Source of the DNA: Amycolatopsis sp. QT-25
GTDB taxonomy: Bacteria; Actinomycetota; Actinomycetes; Mycobacteriales; Pseudonocardiaceae
Direction of reading: 5' to 3'
DNA: 64,000 bases
NCBI RefSeq assembly: GCF_029369745.1
Contig: NZ_CP120210.1
Location: forward strand, 682,001-746,000
Numbering within the stretch: the stretch's first letter is position 1; every line of letters starts with the position of its first letter. Under the pieces are notes generated by a model. That model made no database searches. It saw nothing but the letters and a program-made list of their open reading frames with translations, and was not told the DNA's origin. Both the position numbers and the translations under genes were made by a program. This document shows positions 47,997-58,032 of this stretch, piece by piece.

Positions 47997-48719
47997 GTGA
48001 CAGCCTCCGAACGGGCACTCGCCCTGCTGAACCGAGTCCGCGCCCTGCACGACGAATGGGAGCGCGTCGTGCGCGGGATGGACGAGGAGGCCGTGCGCGG
48101 CCCCAGCGCGCTGCCCGGCTGGACGCGGGCGCATCTGCTGTCCCACCTCGCGCGTAACGCCGACGGCCTGGTCAACCTGCTCACCTGGGCGAAATCGGGC
48201 GTCGAAACACCGATGTACCTCGGTGAAACGGTCAGGGACCGCGACATCGAGAAGGGGGCGTACCGGTCCGTCGAGGAGATCGCCGAGGACGTCGTCGGCT
48301 CCGCCGCGCGTTGGGTCGAGGTCGCCGAGAGCCTGCCGGACGACGCGTGGCAGGCCAGGGTGCGGGCCAGGCAGGGGCGTGAGATCCCGGCGGAGTTCGT
48401 GCTCTGGCTCCGCCTCTCCGAGACCTCGATCCATCTCGCCGATCTCGACCTCGGCTACGATTTCGCCCGCGTCGCCGAGCTGCTCGGCGACGAGTTCGAC
48501 ACCGTCGTCGGCAACGCCATCGGAATGTACGGCGGCGAACTGCCCGCCGTGCTCCTGGTCGCCGCCGAAGACGACGGGTATCGCCACGAGTGGCGGATGA
48601 GCGAAGGGGAACTGACGACGCTGACCGGGACCCGCGGCGAAGTGCTCGCCTGGATCACCGGCCGCAGCGATGGATCCTCTTTGGACGGTACCGTGCCGAC
48701 GCTCCCGCGCTGGCTGTGA
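47997..48719 (+). CDS. maleylpyruvate isomerase-fold (mycothiol-type) protein
   Basis: 240 residues. DinB-like N-terminal domain with the metal-binding pattern GWTRAHLLSHLARNADGLVN and ETSIHLADLDLGYDFA, and an SCP-like C-terminal domain. Family members use mycothiol or act as metal-dependent enzymes; substrate unknown. The GTG start lies 10 nt after the choD stop. Confidence 0.85.
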   Translation: MTASERALALLNRVRALHDEWERVVRGMDEEAVRGPSALPGWTRAHLLSHLARNADGLVNLLTWAKSGVETPMYLGETVRDRDIEKGAYRSVEEIAEDVVGSAARWVEVAESLPDDAWQARVRARQGREIPAEFVLWLRLSETSIHLADLDLGYDFARVAELLGDEFDTVVGNAIGMYGGELPAVLLVAAEDDGYRHEWRMSEGELTTLTGTRGEVLAWITGRSDGSSLDGTVPTLPRWL

Positions 48720-48741
48720 CGGCACCGTGGAAGAGGAAAGC

Positions 48742-50244
48742 ATGCACACCTTCGGGGGTGGGGCCGCAACCTGCCCGTCCCTCGGGCGTCCAACGGGCAT
48801 GAAGCTGGAGAGAAGGGCGTTCCTCAAGCTCGCCGGCGCGACCGTGGCGGGGGCGGCCGCGACGGCGTGTTCCGCCGCGCCTCCCGCGCAGGCGCCCAGT
48901 TCGGCGCCCGGTACGCCCTTGCCGCCGAGCACCAGCGTCACGCCGCCGTCCGGCCCGCCGGACTGGGCCGCGCTGCGGAACAAGGTCTCCCTGCTGCTGC
49001 CGGGGGATTCCGGTTACGACAACGCCAAGCGTGTGTTCAATCCGGCCTTCGACGGTCTCAACCCCGCCGCTCTCGCGAAATGCGCCAAACCCGAAGACGT
49101 GCAAGCCGCCGTCTCCGCCGCCGCGCGGCGGGTTCCCATCGCCGCGCGCGGTGGCGGGCACAGCTACGCCGGTTACTCGGTTCCCGACGGTGGCTTGATG
49201 ATCGACCTCGGCGAAATGTCCTCAGTGGACGTTCAAGGGGACCGGGTCGTGATCGGTGCGGGCGCGAAGCTGAAGGACGTCTACGCCACGCTCGGCGGCT
49301 CGGGACGTTGCCTGCCGGCGGGTTCGTGTCCCAGTGTCGGAATCGCCGGGCTGACGCTCGGGGGCGGAATCGGCGTGCTCGCCCGTAAATACGGCCTCAC
49401 CTGTGATCATCTGGTGTCCGCGCGTATCGTCACGGCGGACGGGCAACTCCGGACGGCGTCGGCGGATTCCGAACCGGAACTGTTCTGGGCGTTGCGTGGC
49501 GGGGGAGGCGGCAATTTCGGTGTCGTCACCTCGTTCACCTTCCGCACGGATCCGGCGCCGCCGGTGGTTTCGGTGTTCTCCCTGCACTTTCCGGCAGGCA
49601 GCGCGGACGACGTCGTCGCCGAATGGCAGCGCTGGCTTCCCGGAGCGCCGCCGGAGTTGTGGGCGAACGTCGTGCTGTCCGGTGGGTCCTCGGTCGGTGT
49701 ACGTGTTTCCGGTTGCTACGTCGGCGATTCCGCTTCTTTGGGCAAATTACTGGACGGATTCTCCGGTGGGACGCGTTCGGTCAAGCAACTCGACTATCTC
49801 GGCGCGATGAAGTACTTCTCCGGCGGTGAGAGTCGGCAGTCCTTCGCGGCCTCTTCGCGGATCCTCAATGAACCGGTGGAACCCGCCAAGCTGACGTCCG
49901 TCCTCAAGGGCAGGAGCGGAATGGACCTGCTGGTCGACGGTCTCGGCGGCGCGGTCGCCGATCTCGCCCCGGACGCCACCGCGTTCTGGCATCGGAAGGC
50001 GCTCGGCAGTGTGCAGATCTACGCTCAAGCGGACACCGGTAACCGGTCCGCGGCAACGGATTCCGTCGCGGAAGTGGTGACGGGGCTCGGCCTGGGCGGG
50101 GGCTACGTCAACTACATCGACCCCGCCCTGCCCGACTGGATGACGGCCTACTACGGCGGCAACGCCCCTCGCCTCAAGCAGGTGGCGAAAACCTACGACC
50201 CGGACAAGGTGTTCGGCTTCGCGCAGGCCGTCACCCCGGACTAG
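48742..50244 (+). CDS. Tat-exported FAD-linked oxidoreductase (BBE type)
   Basis: About 500 residues from ATG 48742, preceded by GAGGAAAGC; ATG 48799 is an alternative that leaves a shorter n-region. Twin-Arg motif RRAFLKLAG and lipobox-like ATAC (lipid Cys) suggest a Tat lipoprotein. The FAD-binding domain has RGGGHSYAGYS (His for covalent FAD), SVGIAGLTLGGGIG and GGGGGNFGVVTSF; the C-terminal BBE domain ends YDPDKVFGF. Substrate unknown. It converges on the aldehyde dehydrogenase with a shared CTAG stop. Confidence 0.88.
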   Translation: MHTFGGGAATCPSLGRPTGMKLERRAFLKLAGATVAGAAATACSAAPPAQAPSSAPGTPLPPSTSVTPPSGPPDWAALRNKVSLLLPGDSGYDNAKRVFNPAFDGLNPAALAKCAKPEDVQAAVSAAARRVPIAARGGGHSYAGYSVPDGGLMIDLGEMSSVDVQGDRVVIGAGAKLKDVYATLGGSGRCLPAGSCPSVGIAGLTLGGGIGVLARKYGLTCDHLVSARIVTADGQLRTASADSEPELFWALRGGGGGNFGVVTSFTFRTDPAPPVVSVFSLHFPAGSADDVVAEWQRWLPGAPPELWANVVLSGGSSVGVRVSGCYVGDSASLGKLLDGFSGGTRSVKQLDYLGAMKYFSGGESRQSFAASSRILNEPVEPAKLTSVLKGRSGMDLLVDGLGGAVADLAPDATAFWHRKALGSVQIYAQADTGNRSAATDSVAEVVTGLGLGGGYVNYIDPALPDWMTAYYGGNAPRLKQVAKTYDPDKVFGFAQAVTPD

Positions 50245-51686
50245 AGGTCGATGCCGGTGAAGACGGTGACCCGTTCTTCGGTGAGGTCGTGCATCGCGGC
50301 GAGGACGCCTTCCCTGCCGACACCCGATCCCTTGACGCCGCCGTACGGCATTTGGTCCGCGCGGTAGCTCGGGACGTCGCCGATGATCACGCCGCCGACT
50401 TCGAGTTCCGTCGACGCGTAGAAGGCGAGATGCACGTCGCGGGTGAACACTCCGGCCTGCAAGCCGTAGGCGGATTCGTTGACCGAGGCGAAAGCCTCGT
50501 CGACACCGTCCACAATGGACATAGCGAGCACCGGCCCGAAGATCTCCTCCGCCCAGGCCTTCGTGGACGGTGGCACGTCGGTGAGCACGGTCGGCTCCAC
50601 CGTCGCGCCTTCTCGGTTGCCGCCGGTGAGGATCTTCGCGCCCGCGGCGACGGCCTCGTCGATCCAGGCGACGATCCGCTGCGCGGCGGCCTCGTCGACG
50701 ACCGGGCCCACGTCGGTGTTCTTGTCGTACGGGTCACCGGTGCGCTGTGCCCGCACGGCTTCCACCAAGGCGGGCACGAATTCCTCGGCGACCTCACGTT
50801 CGACGACGACCCGTTGCACGGCGATGCAGGACTGCCCGGCCTGGTAGTTGCCGAAGGTCGCGATGCGCTCCGCGGCGCCTTCCGGATCCGGCCAGTCGCG
50901 CAGGACGACGGCGGCCGCGTTGCCGCCGAGTTCGAGCACCACGTGCTTACGCGGCGCGGCGTCCGCCAGCGACCAGCCGACCGGACCCGAACCGGTGAAC
51001 GAAACGACCGGCAACCGAGGATCCGAGACCAGCGCCGAGGTCTCCTCGTTGCCGAGCGGCAGCACCGAGAACGCGCCTTCCGGCAGGTCCGTCTCGGCCA
51101 GGATCTCACCGAGGATCAGCGCGGACAGCGGCGTGCGCGGCGCGGGTTTGACGATGATCGGCGCGCCGACCGCGAGCGACGGCGCGACCTTGTGCGCCAC
51201 CAGGTTCAGCGGGAAGTTGAACGGTGCGATACCCAGCACCGGGCCGCGCGGAACGCGGCGAGTGAGCGCCAGCCTGCCTTCCCCCGCCGGGTCGGTGTCC
51301 AGGCGCTGCAGGTCGCCGCTGAACCGGCGGGCCTCCTCGGCGGCGATCCGGAACACCGACACCGCGCGCCGCACCTCGGCGTCGGCCCACTTGAGCGGTT
51401 TGCCGTTCTCGGCGGTGATGACCTCGGCGATCTCCTCGGCCCGGCCGGCGATGACCCGCGAAACGTGGTCGAGTGCCGCGGCCCGGCTGTGCGCCGAAGA
51501 CCGGCGGAACTCCTTCGCGACGCTCGCCGCCGCGCTCACCGCCCGTTCGACCTGCTCCGGTCCGGGCACCGCGATGGTGGCGACTTCGCTGCCGTCGTAG
51601 GGATGGTGCACGGTGACCGTCGAAGCGCCCTGCTCGGGGCGTCCGGCGATCCAGGCCGGGCGCGGCTCCGTGGTGATCTCGTCCAT
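50241..51686 (-). CDS. NAD(P)-dependent aldehyde dehydrogenase
   Basis: 481 residues. PFNFPLNLVAHKVAPSLA, the FTGSGPVGW cofactor loop, catalytic Glu in LELGGNAA and Cys in GQSCIAVQR, and the late EIFGPVLA are intact. It resembles glyceraldehyde-3-phosphate/lactaldehyde-type ALDHs; substrate inferred only as an aldehyde. An alcohol dehydrogenase lies 19 nt upstream on the same strand, so an alcohol-to-acid pathway is plausible. Confidence 0.93.
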   Translation of the reverse strand: MDEITTEPRPAWIAGRPEQGASTVTVHHPYDGSEVATIAVPGPEQVERAVSAAASVAKEFRRSSAHSRAAALDHVSRVIAGRAEEIAEVITAENGKPLKWADAEVRRAVSVFRIAAEEARRFSGDLQRLDTDPAGEGRLALTRRVPRGPVLGIAPFNFPLNLVAHKVAPSLAVGAPIIVKPAPRTPLSALILGEILAETDLPEGAFSVLPLGNEETSALVSDPRLPVVSFTGSGPVGWSLADAAPRKHVVLELGGNAAAVVLRDWPDPEGAAERIATFGNYQAGQSCIAVQRVVVEREVAEEFVPALVEAVRAQRTGDPYDKNTDVGPVVDEAAAQRIVAWIDEAVAAGAKILTGGNREGATVEPTVLTDVPPSTKAWAEEIFGPVLAMSIVDGVDEAFASVNESAYGLQAGVFTRDVHLAFYASTELEVGGVIIGDVPSYRADQMPYGGVKGSGVGREGVLAAMHDLTEERVTVFTGIDL

Positions 51687-51705
51687 GAGTGAGAAGGTAT
51701 TCCAG

Positions 51706-52740
51706 TCAGGGCTTGACGAGCACCTTGAGCGCTTCGCGGTCCGCCATGGCGCGATAGCCGTCGGGGACTTCTTCGAGACCGATGGTCCGGTCGAAGACCT
51801 TGCCCGGCTGATACCGGCCCTCGACGACGTCGTCGAGCAGCTCGGGGATGTAGTGGCGCGCGGGTGCCACGCCGCCGGTGACGGTGATGTTGCGGCGGAA
51901 GAGCGACGGGCCGATCGGGCCCTCGGCGTACTGCGGCACGCCGACGCGGCTGACCGTGCCGCCGGGGCGGACCGCGCCGACGCCCATCTCGAAGGCCGGC
52001 TTCGTGCCGACGCATTCGAGGACGGTGTGCGTGCCTTCACCGCTTGTCAGCTCTCGCACCTTCTCGATGCCTTCGTCACCGCGCTCGGCTACGACGTCTG
52101 TCGCACCGAACTCGCGGCCGAGGTCCGTGCGGGTCCGGTGACGGCCCATCAGGATGATGCGCTCGGCGCCGAGGCGCTTCGCCGCGAGAACCGCGGAGAG
52201 ACCGACGGCGCCGTCGCCGATGACAGTGACGGTGGTGCGTTCGTTCACGCGCGCCTTGACCGCGGCGTGGTGGCCGGTCGCGAACACGTCGGAGAGGGTG
52301 AGGAACGAGGCGAGCAGGTCGTCGTCCTCGGTGTGCGGCAGTTTCACCAGCGTGCCGTCGGCCTGCGGGACGCGGACGACCTCGCCCTGCCCGGCGTCGA
52401 CGCCCTTCGCGCCCCAGTTGCCGCCGTGCAGGCAGGAGGTGTGGAGGCCTTCGCGGCAGAACTGACAGGTGTTGTCGGAGTAGACGAACGGCGCGACGGC
52501 CAGGTCTCCCGGTTCGAGGGTGGTGACGTCGGAGCCGACGGCCTCGACGACGCCGAGGAACTCGTGGCCGATCCGGACGCCGCGGTCGCGCGCGGGCATG
52601 CTGCCGTACGGCCAGAGATCGCTGCCGCAGATGCAGGAGCGGACCACGCGGAGGAGGGCGTCGGTCGGTTCGCTCAGCTTCGGGTCCGGGACGGTCTCGA
52701 CGCGCACGTCGCCGGCGCCGTAGATGAGAGTCGCTCGCAA
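51706..52740 (-). CDS. zinc-dependent alcohol dehydrogenase
   Basis: 344 residues with a TTG start (AAAGGA about 9 nt upstream). Catalytic zinc ligands in RSCICGSDLW and GHEFLGVVEAVG, structural zinc cysteines in SDNTCQFCREGLHTSC, and the NAD site VIGDGAVGLSAV. MDR family; probably in one operon with the aldehyde dehydrogenase that follows. Confidence 0.93.
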   Translation of the reverse strand: MRATLIYGAGDVRVETVPDPKLSEPTDALLRVVRSCICGSDLWPYGSMPARDRGVRIGHEFLGVVEAVGSDVTTLEPGDLAVAPFVYSDNTCQFCREGLHTSCLHGGNWGAKGVDAGQGEVVRVPQADGTLVKLPHTEDDDLLASFLTLSDVFATGHHAAVKARVNERTTVTVIGDGAVGLSAVLAAKRLGAERIILMGRHRTRTDLGREFGATDVVAERGDEGIEKVRELTSGEGTHTVLECVGTKPAFEMGVGAVRPGGTVSRVGVPQYAEGPIGPSLFRRNITVTGGVAPARHYIPELLDDVVEGRYQPGKVFDRTIGLEEVPDGYRAMADREALKVLVKP

Positions 52741-52776
52741 GACGGGTCCTTTCCTCGGCTGGCCCCAGTATGGGCG

Positions 52777-52812
52777 CGTCGCGTTCAGCCCGCTAAACGC
52801 GATCTGTTCGCG
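52777..52812. repeat. dispersed palindrome at the broken end of a DinB remnant
   Basis: GTCGCGTTCAGCCCGCTAAA followed by CGCGATCTG, between the alcohol dehydrogenase start and the remnant. Confidence 0.9.
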
Positions 52813-53047
52813 GGCGTGACCGATAGGGCCTTCGGCTTCGCCTCAGGGACGCTCGAGGTCTTCGGCGGTGAGACTGTGGACGCCGTCCCGCCAGCGCGCG
52901 TAGACGTCGTCCAGTAGTCGTCGAGCAGTCCTCGACGGATTCCCAAAGGTATTCGTCGTCGGTCAGAGTGCCCAGCCTGGGCCGGAGGTGCCGCGTCCAG
53001 TGCCAGTCGAGCTGTGCGGAGAGTTCCTTGCTCCAGCCGATGCCCAT
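52813..53047 (-). pseudogene. decayed DinB-family gene fragment
   Basis: The reading from ATG 53047 (MGIGWSKELSAQLDWHW, then LRPRLGTLTDDEYLWESV) matches the start of DinB-like proteins. The match then moves to another frame (LLDDVYARWRDGV, HSLTAEDLERP), meets a stop, and continues (GEAEGPIGHAREQI) until it is cut off at the palindrome. Frameshift, stop and truncation show it is a pseudogene. Confidence 0.7.
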
Positions 53048-53173
53048 GTCCCGGACGTCAGGACGCCTCGCGGTCGTCCACCGTCCTGAATCGGGAGGGG
53101 GTTGGCGGCGAGGTGACCCGGCCCACCTGGGACGATGGAGAGGAAGCGTACTGCTCTGCTCTGGAGGTTTCAG

Positions 53174-54730
53174 GTGCCCAGTCCCACCGGTCCGGTAGTC
53201 GTCGTGGACTTCGGGGCGCAGTACGCGCAACTGATCGCGCGCCGCGTGCGCGAGGCGCAGGTGTACTCCGAGGTCGTCCCGCACACCGCCGCCGCCGACG
53301 ACATCCTCGCCAAGGACCCCGCCGCCATCATCCTTTCCGGTGGTCCTTCCAGCGTGTACGCGGAGAACGCCCCCGCGCTCGCTCCCGGACTGGTCGACGC
53401 GGGCGTGCCGATCTTCGGGATCTGCTATGGCCATCAGGTGCTCGCGCAGGCCCTCGGCGGCACGGTCGAGCCGACCGGGATCCGCGAGTTCGGCCGCACC
53501 GAAGTCCGCGTCGCCGGTGAAGGCGGTGTGCTGCACGCCGGCCTCCCGGACAACCAGCCCGCCTGGATGAGCCACAACGACAGCGTCACCAAGGCCCCCG
53601 AGGGCGCTACCGTGACCGCTTCGAGTGACGGCGCCGCCGTTGCCGGGTTCGAAGACGTCGAGCGCCGTTTCGCCGGCGTGCAGTACCACCCCGAGGTGCA
53701 CCACTCGCCGCACGGCCAGGAGGTGCTCCGCCGCTTCCTGCACGACATCGCGGGCATCAAGCCGCAGTGGACGACGTCGTCCATCGTCGACGACCAGGTC
53801 CGGCGTATCGCCGAGCAGGTCGGCGACGGCCGGGCGATCTGCGGGCTCTCCGGCGGCGTCGACTCCGCCGTGGCCGCCGCGCTGGTCCAGCGTGCCATCG
53901 GTGACCGGCTGACCTGCGTGTTCGTCGACCACGGCCTCCTACGCTCCGGCGAGCGCACCCAGGTCGAACGTGATTTCGTCGCGGCGACCGGGGTCAACCT
54001 GGTGACCGTCGACGCGCGCGACCGGTTCCTCGACGCGCTGGCCGGGGTCACCGACCCCGAGGAGAAGCGTAAGATCATCGGCCGCGAGTTCATCCGCGTG
54101 TTCGAGCAGGCCGAGCGCGACCTCAAGGCCAAGGGCGACTACAAGTTCCTCGTCCAGGGCACGCTGTACCCGGACGTCGTCGAATCCGGCGGCGGCGAGG
54201 GCGCGGCGAACATCAAGAGCCACCACAACGTCGGCGGGCTGCCCGACGACCTGCAGTTCGAGCTCGTCGAGCCGCTGCGCCTGCTGTTCAAGGACGAGGT
54301 GCGCCGCGTCGGGCTGGAGCTCGGGCTGCCGGAGACGATCGTGCGGCGGCAGCCGTTCCCCGGCCCGGGGCTCGGCATCCGGATCATCGGTGCCGTCGAC
54401 GCCGAGCGGCTCGAGACACTGCGCGCGGCGGACGCCATCGCGCGCGAGGAACTCACCGCCGCCGGACTCGACGGCGAGATCTGGCAGTGCCCGGTGGTGC
54501 TGCTGGCCGACGTCCGCAGCGTCGGCGTCCAGGGCGACGGGCGGACCTACGGGCACCCGATCGTGCTGCGGCCGGTGTCGTCCGAGGACGCGATGACCGC
54601 GGACTGGACGCGCCTGCCGTACGAGGTGCTGGAACGGATCTCGACCCGCATCACCAACGAGGTCGCCGAGGTGAACCGGGTGGTCCTGGACGTCACGTCC
54701 AAGCCGCCGGGCACCATCGAGTGGGAGTGA
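53174..54730 (+). CDS. guaA: GMP synthase (glutamine-hydrolysing)
   Basis: 518 residues. Glutaminase triad with Cys in [11 protein letters not shown] and His/Glu in [12 protein letters not shown]-loop [11 protein letters not shown]-terminal dimer domain ending PPGTIEWE. It converts XMP to GMP. GTG 53174 has GGAGG 7 nt upstream. Separated from guaB by 9 kb of oxidoreductase genes, roughly as in mycobacteria. Confidence 0.97.
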   Translation: MPSPTGPVVVVDFGAQYAQLIARRVREAQVYSEVVPHTAAADDILAKDPAAIILSGGPSSVYAENAPALAPGLVDAGVPIFGICYGHQVLAQALGGTVEPTGIREFGRTEVRVAGEGGVLHAGLPDNQPAWMSHNDSVTKAPEGATVTASSDGAAVAGFEDVERRFAGVQYHPEVHHSPHGQEVLRRFLHDIAGIKPQWTTSSIVDDQVRRIAEQVGDGRAICGLSGGVDSAVAAALVQRAIGDRLTCVFVDHGLLRSGERTQVERDFVAATGVNLVTVDARDRFLDALAGVTDPEEKRKIIGREFIRVFEQAERDLKAKGDYKFLVQGTLYPDVVESGGGEGAANIKSHHNVGGLPDDLQFELVEPLRLLFKDEVRRVGLELGLPETIVRRQPFPGPGLGIRIIGAVDAERLETLRAADAIAREELTAAGLDGEIWQCPVVLLADVRSVGVQGDGRTYGHPIVLRPVSSEDAMTADWTRLPYEVLERISTRITNEVAEVNRVVLDVTSKPPGTIEWE

Positions 54731-54741
54731 CGCCCCCCGCT

Positions 54742-54943
54742 CCGACCTGCGTTTAGCGGGCTAAGCGCGATCTGCCGGGCCCTGGGCACCCAGGCGACCG
54801 GATCGCGTTTAGCCCGCTAACTGCGCTCTGGACCCCCGGGGCACCCGCGCGGGTCGGATCGCGTTTAGCCCCCTAAACGCGATCCGGTGGGCCTCGGGTG
54901 CCAGGAGGCGTCAGATCGCGATTAGGGGGCTAAAGTCGCTCCG
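54742..54943. repeat. array of four dispersed palindromes after guaA
   Basis: Copies at about 54742-54775, 54799-54832, 54856-54888 and 54913-54943. The third is perfect (GGATCGCGTTTAG / CTAAACGCGATCC); the last is in the other orientation (CGATTAGGGGGCTAAAGTCG). They fill most of the 289-nt convergent gap between guaA and the small membrane gene. Confidence 0.93.
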
Positions 54944-54962
54944 CTCAGGGGGCGAGCAAGGC

Positions 54963-54991
54963 GAAGGCCCCGGCGAGGGGCCGGGGCCTTC
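54963..54991. terminator. hairpin between guaA and the convergent membrane gene
   Basis: Perfect 12-bp stem GAAGGCCCCGGC / GCCGGGGCCTTC with a 5-nt loop; no T-run. It could serve transcripts from either side. Confidence 0.7.
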
Positions 54992-55019
54992 GGAGTGGGG
55001 TGAATCGTGAGCGGGGCCG

Positions 55020-55262
55020 CTAGCGGCGGCTCTTGCGCACCGAAGCGGCGAGAAGCAGGACGCCGACGAAGATCGCCCCACCCGCCATGACCCACCGGAA
55101 GTCGAACTGCGGGAGCCACGAGGCGCCGTCCGAGAGGACGTAACCCGACACCAGCAACGTCGCGATCCCGACGATCAGGGTGAAGGGGTCGACGCCGCGC
55201 TTCGCGGGCTGAGCCGACTGGGTCTGCGTGCTGCCGTAGTTGTCGTAGTCGTACTCAGCCAC
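55020..55262 (-). CDS. small membrane protein next to PspC
   Basis: 80 residues, GTG start overlapping the upstream PspC gene by 8 nt. A Tyr/Gln-rich N-terminus (EYDYDNYGSTQTQ) is followed by two membrane segments (FTLIVGIATLLVSGYVL; RWVMAGGAIFVGVLLLAA) and a basic tail (VRKSRR). Family not recognised by name; probably works with the PspC protein in envelope stress. Confidence 0.75.
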   Translation of the reverse strand: MAEYDYDNYGSTQTQSAQPAKRGVDPFTLIVGIATLLVSGYVLSDGASWLPQFDFRWVMAGGAIFVGVLLLAASVRKSRR

Positions 55263-56526
55263 GACGCACCTCCACGTTCCCGACACCGTTTTCGACCTGC
55301 AGAGTGATCGTCTGCCCGTTGCTCCCCGGCGCGGTGAAGTCGACGGCGGCTTCGCCCACCCCCGAGCGGGACTGGCCGAGGCAGTCGACCTCGCCCGCCC
55401 CCGTCTCACAGAAGACCTTCACTTCGGCACCCATCGGCACGCGCACCGTCGAGTTACCCGCTCCGTTCGAGACCTTCGTGGTCACCGAAGTTCCCGCAGG
55501 CAGCCTGGTCAGGTCGACGTCGATGTTGCCCGCCGAACGGTGGTACTCAGGCAGCACCTCGGACACCTGGCTCGGCGTCGCCTTCAGGTCGCCGACGCCG
55601 TCCTTCACGGAGAAGTTCTCGAACGGCACCGTGGTGAGCGCCATCCCGGCGATCGCCAGCGGCACCGCCAGCCCGATCAGCCCGCGACCACCCCGGACGA
55701 ACGAACCGGCCACCAGCCCGATGCCGACCACGCCGAGCGTGAGGCCGACGACGTGTTGCAGGGTGAACCAAGGCTCACCGTCCAGACCGAGGACGGTACC
55801 GACGCCGGCGACCAGCACGGCGATGCCGAACGTCGCGGCACCGATCTTCGACTTACGGCCGCGAGGGGCCGGCGACGCGGAAGGCGGCGGAGTGGTCTGC
55901 GGCGGCAGCCCGCCGGACGGCGAGGCGTTCGGCAGGTCCCAAGCCGACGGGTCGGCCGCGAGCGGGTCCCAGCCGCCCTCGGTCGCCGTGGAGGCGGAGG
56001 CCGTCGATGCCGACGCCATCGAGAACGCGGCCGTCGGATAAGCCGGAGCGGGCATCACCGGCCGGTTGAACTGACCGCGGTTGCGGTGCAGCAGGTACAG
56101 CGCGACGGCCATCAGCGCGAAACCGATCAGGCCCGTGCCGTCGGTCATCCAGCCGCCGCTCAACGTCCAGGTGAGCCCGGGGAACAGCAGAATCAGCAGC
56201 AACACCGCGAAAGCGGGTGAACTCGACGCGCGCCCCTGGCCGATCAGGCTCTCGAACGCGGAGACGGGGTCACCCTCCTGCGGCAGGAACAGCCAGCCCA
56301 GCAGATAGACGAAGACGCCGAAACCGCCGAACACCGTCGCCGCGACCAGTGCGACGCGGACCACGGTCGGGTCGATGCCGTACCGGTGACCGATGCCCGC
56401 GGCGACCCCGGCGAACTTGCGGCCCGCCGCCGGGCGGACCGGCCTGCTCCGCCAGAAATCCTTGACGGTCTCCTCGAAGCCGGCCGCGGGGCCGCGCTTC
56501 GGAACCTGTGTCTCACTCCCACTCAT
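55255..56526 (-). CDS. PspC-domain membrane protein with LiaF-like C-terminus
   Basis: 423 residues. PspC domain at about 35-95 (AGRKFAGVAAGIGHRYGIDP; LLGWLFLPQEG), several further membrane helices, a Pro/Ser linker, and a C-terminal beta-helical region (AGNIDVDLTRL; VSNGAGNSTVRVP; VENGVGNVEVRRG) like the LiaF/toastrack fold. Divergent from a PspC-domain histidine kinase, so likely part of one envelope-stress sensing unit. Confidence 0.88.
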   Translation of the reverse strand: MSGSETQVPKRGPAAGFEETVKDFWRSRPVRPAAGRKFAGVAAGIGHRYGIDPTVVRVALVAATVFGGFGVFVYLLGWLFLPQEGDPVSAFESLIGQGRASSSPAFAVLLLILLFPGLTWTLSGGWMTDGTGLIGFALMAVALYLLHRNRGQFNRPVMPAPAYPTAAFSMASASTASASTATEGGWDPLAADPSAWDLPNASPSGGLPPQTTPPPSASPAPRGRKSKIGAATFGIAVLVAGVGTVLGLDGEPWFTLQHVVGLTLGVVGIGLVAGSFVRGGRGLIGLAVPLAIAGMALTTVPFENFSVKDGVGDLKATPSQVSEVLPEYHRSAGNIDVDLTRLPAGTSVTTKVSNGAGNSTVRVPMGAEVKVFCETGAGEVDCLGQSRSGVGEAAVDFTAPGSNGQTITLQVENGVGNVEVRRG

Positions 56527-56636
56527 GCCACAAAGAATGCGCTCCGGCGAGCCCTCACCACATCCGGGAACGTCCCTGAGGTTTTCCCAGCGGGAAGAGT
56601 CAGGGGTTTCCCCGATGGATCGGTGTCCCACTCCGT

Positions 56637-57992
56637 GTGACCATGGAGAACGTGCAGGAATCCGCCCCCAGCGACCTCGCCGAACAGGTGAAGCCGACGA
56701 TCATCGAGCGCCTCCCGGTGCCCGTTTCCGGCAGCCTGTCCCCGGCGCCGTTCGAGCCGCCCAAGATGTACCGCCGTCGCTCCGGCCGCGCCATCGCGGG
56801 TGTCGCCGGCGGCCTCGCCGACCACCTCGGCGTCAAGGTGCTCTGGGTCCGGACTGCGTTCGCGTTGCTGGCTGCGCTGAACGGCGCCGGATTGCTCGCG
56901 TACGGCCTGCTCTGGGTTTTCGTCCAGCAGCAATCCGGTGAGGTCGAACCGGAGAAATCCGCGCCGAAGGAGAAACAGCAGGCTTTCGGCCTGATGGCGC
57001 TGGGCGTCGGCCTCGCCGTCGCCAGCGGCACACTGACCGGCCTGATCAGCGGCTGGGTCGCCATTCCGCTGGCCTTGGCGATGATCGGCGCGGCCGTCGT
57101 CTGGCGGGAGGCCGACGAGTCGCAACGACGGCGCTGGCGCCTCGGCGCCAAGGGCGGTGTCGCCACGGCTTTCCTCGGCGGCGGGGGCTGGTCGGCCGCG
57201 ATCCGCGTGGTCGCCGGGGTCGCGCTGGTGATGACCGGCATCGGCGTCGTGGTCCTGGAGAGCGGCAGTATCGACCAGGTCAAGTTCGCGCTGGTCGCCG
57301 TCATCGCGACGCTGTTCGGGGTGGCCGTGCTGACCGTCCCGTTCTGGCTGCGCCTGGTCCGCGATCTGTCGGACGAGCGCACCGCGCGCATCCGCACCGA
57401 CGAACGTGCCGAGATCGCCGCGCATCTGCACGACTCGGTGCTCCAGACCCTCGCGCTGATCCAGAAGCAGGCGGATTCGCCGCGTGAGGTCGCCCGGCTC
57501 GCGCGTGGTCAGGAACGCGAGTTGCGTGGCTGGCTGTACGGGCCGTCGGGGTACGGCAAGAACAAGAAGACCGAGGAAGAGGCCGTCAGCGGTCAGTTGT
57601 CCGAAGTGCTCGCGGCCGCGTGCGGCGAGGTCGAGGACGCGTTCGCGATCTCGGTGCAGCAGGTCGTCGTGGGGGAGGCCACGCTGAACGAGCCGCTGAC
57701 CGCGCTGGTCCAGGCGGCGCGCGAAGCGATCGTCAACGCCGCCAAGCACGCGGGTGTGGACGAGGTCAGTGTGTACGCCGAGGTCGAGCCGACGGCGGTG
57801 ACGGTTTTCGTGCGGGACAGGGGCAAGGGGTTCGACCCCGATGTCGTGCCGAGCGATCGGCACGGGCTCGCCGATTCCATCCGGGGGCGGATGGAACGGC
57901 ACGGGGGCAAGTGCAAGCTGCGTACCGCACCGGGTGAAGGAACCGAGGTCCAGCTGGAGATGCCGGTCAAGGCGGGGAAGGGCGCGGCGTGA
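56637..57992 (+). CDS. PspC-domain sensor histidine kinase
   Basis: About 451 residues from GTG 56637 (ATG 56643 also possible; neither has a clear ribosome site). PspC domain near residues 45-100 (RRRSGRAIAGVAGGLADHLG), four or so membrane helices, HisKA_3 H-box AEIAAHLHDSVLQTLAL (about residue 265) and an HATPase domain (AIVNAAKHAGV; DRGKGFDP; GTEVQLEMP). NarL-type kinase paired with the next gene. Sensing probably involves the membrane through PspC. Confidence 0.92.
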   Translation: MTMENVQESAPSDLAEQVKPTIIERLPVPVSGSLSPAPFEPPKMYRRRSGRAIAGVAGGLADHLGVKVLWVRTAFALLAALNGAGLLAYGLLWVFVQQQSGEVEPEKSAPKEKQQAFGLMALGVGLAVASGTLTGLISGWVAIPLALAMIGAAVVWREADESQRRRWRLGAKGGVATAFLGGGGWSAAIRVVAGVALVMTGIGVVVLESGSIDQVKFALVAVIATLFGVAVLTVPFWLRLVRDLSDERTARIRTDERAEIAAHLHDSVLQTLALIQKQADSPREVARLARGQERELRGWLYGPSGYGKNKKTEEEAVSGQLSEVLAAACGEVEDAFAISVQQVVVGEATLNEPLTALVQAAREAIVNAAKHAGVDEVSVYAEVEPTAVTVFVRDRGKGFDPDVVPSDRHGLADSIRGRMERHGGKCKLRTAPGEGTEVQLEMPVKAGKGAA

Positions 57993-58032
57993 GGTCGCTA
58001 TGCTCACGGCACAGGGCGAGCGAGGGAGCATC

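Noticed and set aside
52793..53932. Long minus-strand frame reaching into guaA
   Set aside because: Only the part before 53047 resembles a protein (DinB remnant); the rest is antisense to guaA.
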